Shown piece after piece: positions 13,128-13,791 of a stretch of DNA of 13,791 nucleotides. The translations under genes were made by a program, and so were the position numbers. Origin of the DNA: Alphaproteobacteria bacterium (GTDB taxonomy: Bacteria > Pseudomonadota > Alphaproteobacteria > Rickettsiales > JAFLCR01); assembly GCA_017302755.1 (NCBI GenBank), contig JAFLCR010000039.1:1-13791 (forward strand), in the 5' to 3' direction. Positions within the stretch are counted from its first letter, which is position 1. Every line of letters begins with the position of its first letter. The notes beneath the pieces were generated by a model. The model was not told where the DNA came from, did no database searches, and was given only the letters and a program-made list of their open reading frames with translations.

Positions 13128-13791
13128 ATGCACGCCTACCGTTCTCATACCTGCAACCAGCTTACGAAAAAGGATGTCGGCCAGACCGTCCGCCTTTCCG
13201 GATGGGTGCACCGCAAGCGCGATCACGGCGAGCTGCTGTTCATTGACCTGCGTGACCATTATGGGCTGACGCAGCTGGTCGTTGAAAGCGGCGAAGGCCC
13301 GTTCGATGCCGCCACCAACGTGCGCGTGGAAAGCGTGATCACCATCACCGGCAAGGTGGTGGCCCGCTCCGCCGAAACCGTGAACAAGGAACTCGCCACC
13401 GGTGAGATCGAAGTGCGCATCGAGACTTTCCATCTCGAATCCGCCGCGGACGTGCTGCCCATGCAGGTGAACGCCGAGCGCGACTTCCCGGAGGAAACCC
13501 GCCTGCGCTACCGCTTCCTCGACCTGCGCCGCGAGGAGATGCACAAGAACATTATCCTCCGTTCCGCCGTGATCTCCAGCATCCGCAACCGCATGATCGC
13601 GCAGAACTTCATGGAATTCCAGACGCCGATCCTCACCGCCTCCAGCCCAGAAGGCGCGCGCGATTACCTGGTGCCCTCCCGCGTGCATCCCGGCATGTTC
13701 TATGCCCTGCCGCAGGCGCCGCAGCAATTCAAGCAGCTGTTGATGGTCTCCGGCTTCGACCGCTATTTCCAGATCGCCCCCTGCTTCCGCG
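13128..13791 (+). CDS. aspS: Aspartyl-tRNA synthetase, N-terminal part
   Basis: The first 221 codons are present; the gene runs off the right edge. AspRS charges tRNA-Asp, and in its non-discriminating form also tRNA-Asn, with aspartate. The OB-fold anticodon-binding domain is clear (about 15-110: VRLSGWVHRKRDHGELLFIDLRDHYG). The class II catalytic domain begins with ERDFPEETRLRYRFLDLRRE. The motif 1 region (IRNRMIAQNFMEFQTPILT), GARDYLVPSR, and LPQAPQQFKQLLMVSGFDRYFQIAPCFR (entering motif 2) follow, all typical of bacterial AspRS. H33, in RKRDHGE, is the position where E. coli has Leu and non-discriminating enzymes have His, so this enzyme probably makes Asp-tRNA-Asn as well, to be amidated by GatCAB (inference from the family). 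GGAAG precedes the ATG by six bases. Confidence 0.97.
   Translation, partial: MHAYRSHTCNQLTKKDVGQTVRLSGWVHRKRDHGELLFIDLRDHYGLTQLVVESGEGPFDAATNVRVESVITITGKVVARSAETVNKELATGEIEVRIETFHLESAADVLPMQVNAERDFPEETRLRYRFLDLRREEMHKNIILRSAVISSIRNRMIAQNFMEFQTPILTASSPEGARDYLVPSRVHPGMFYALPQAPQQFKQLLMVSGFDRYFQIAPCFR

Overview
The window is chromosomal, gene-dense and G+C-rich, and most likely comes from an alphaproteobacterium. The evidence is a short DnaA-like HdaA ATPase that begins with a beta-clamp-type motif, the gene order purN-purM / DUF2066 - AI-2E transporter - hdaA, and nearby ppk, ppx, rnd and aspS genes, an arrangement I recall from Rhodospirillales-like genomes. The AspRS fragment has the His residue associated with non-discriminating enzymes. 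No species assignment is possible from the sequence alone.

Layout. Positions 1-1207 (minus strand) carry purM followed by the start of purN, with overlapping stop and start codons. Divergent from them, 1269-4122 (plus) is a tightly packed operon of a DUF2066 secreted protein, an AI-2E/PerM-type membrane protein and HdaA, joined by 1-base and 4-base overlaps. A SixA-type phosphohistidine phosphatase (4119-4643, minus) converges on hdaA with overlapping stop codons and diverges from polyphosphate kinase (4698-6863, plus). Then comes an accessory block (about 6947-8869). It holds a new 57-residue ORF, an XRE-cupin regulator and a membrane-anchored staphylococcal-nuclease-like protein, read as one unit from a candidate promoter with a near-perfect 18-bp palindrome and closed by a strong bidirectional terminator. 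Facing it on the minus strand is a gene for a protein that is about 46% methionine. Next are a Ppx/GppA exopolyphosphatase with a C-terminal extension (9101-11251), an AT-rich orphan gene for an exported cysteine-containing protein (11260-11847), RNase D on the minus strand (11854-13050), and the start of aspS (13128 to the window end).

How the genes relate. PPK and PPX make and degrade polyphosphate, SixA removes phosphate from histidine, and HdaA limits DnaA-ATP, so the conserved part covers purine synthesis, phosphate storage and replication control. The accessory block sits between ppk and ppx. Its most striking member is the Met/Cys-rich protein, whose composition suggests binding of soft metals such as Cu(I). 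Polyphosphate is also linked to metal tolerance, so a functional connection is possible, but this is inference.

The main candidates for something undescribed are the Met-rich protein, the 57-aa protein with its palindromic operator and XRE-cupin partner, the roughly 155-residue Ppx extension, and the AT-rich exported orphan.
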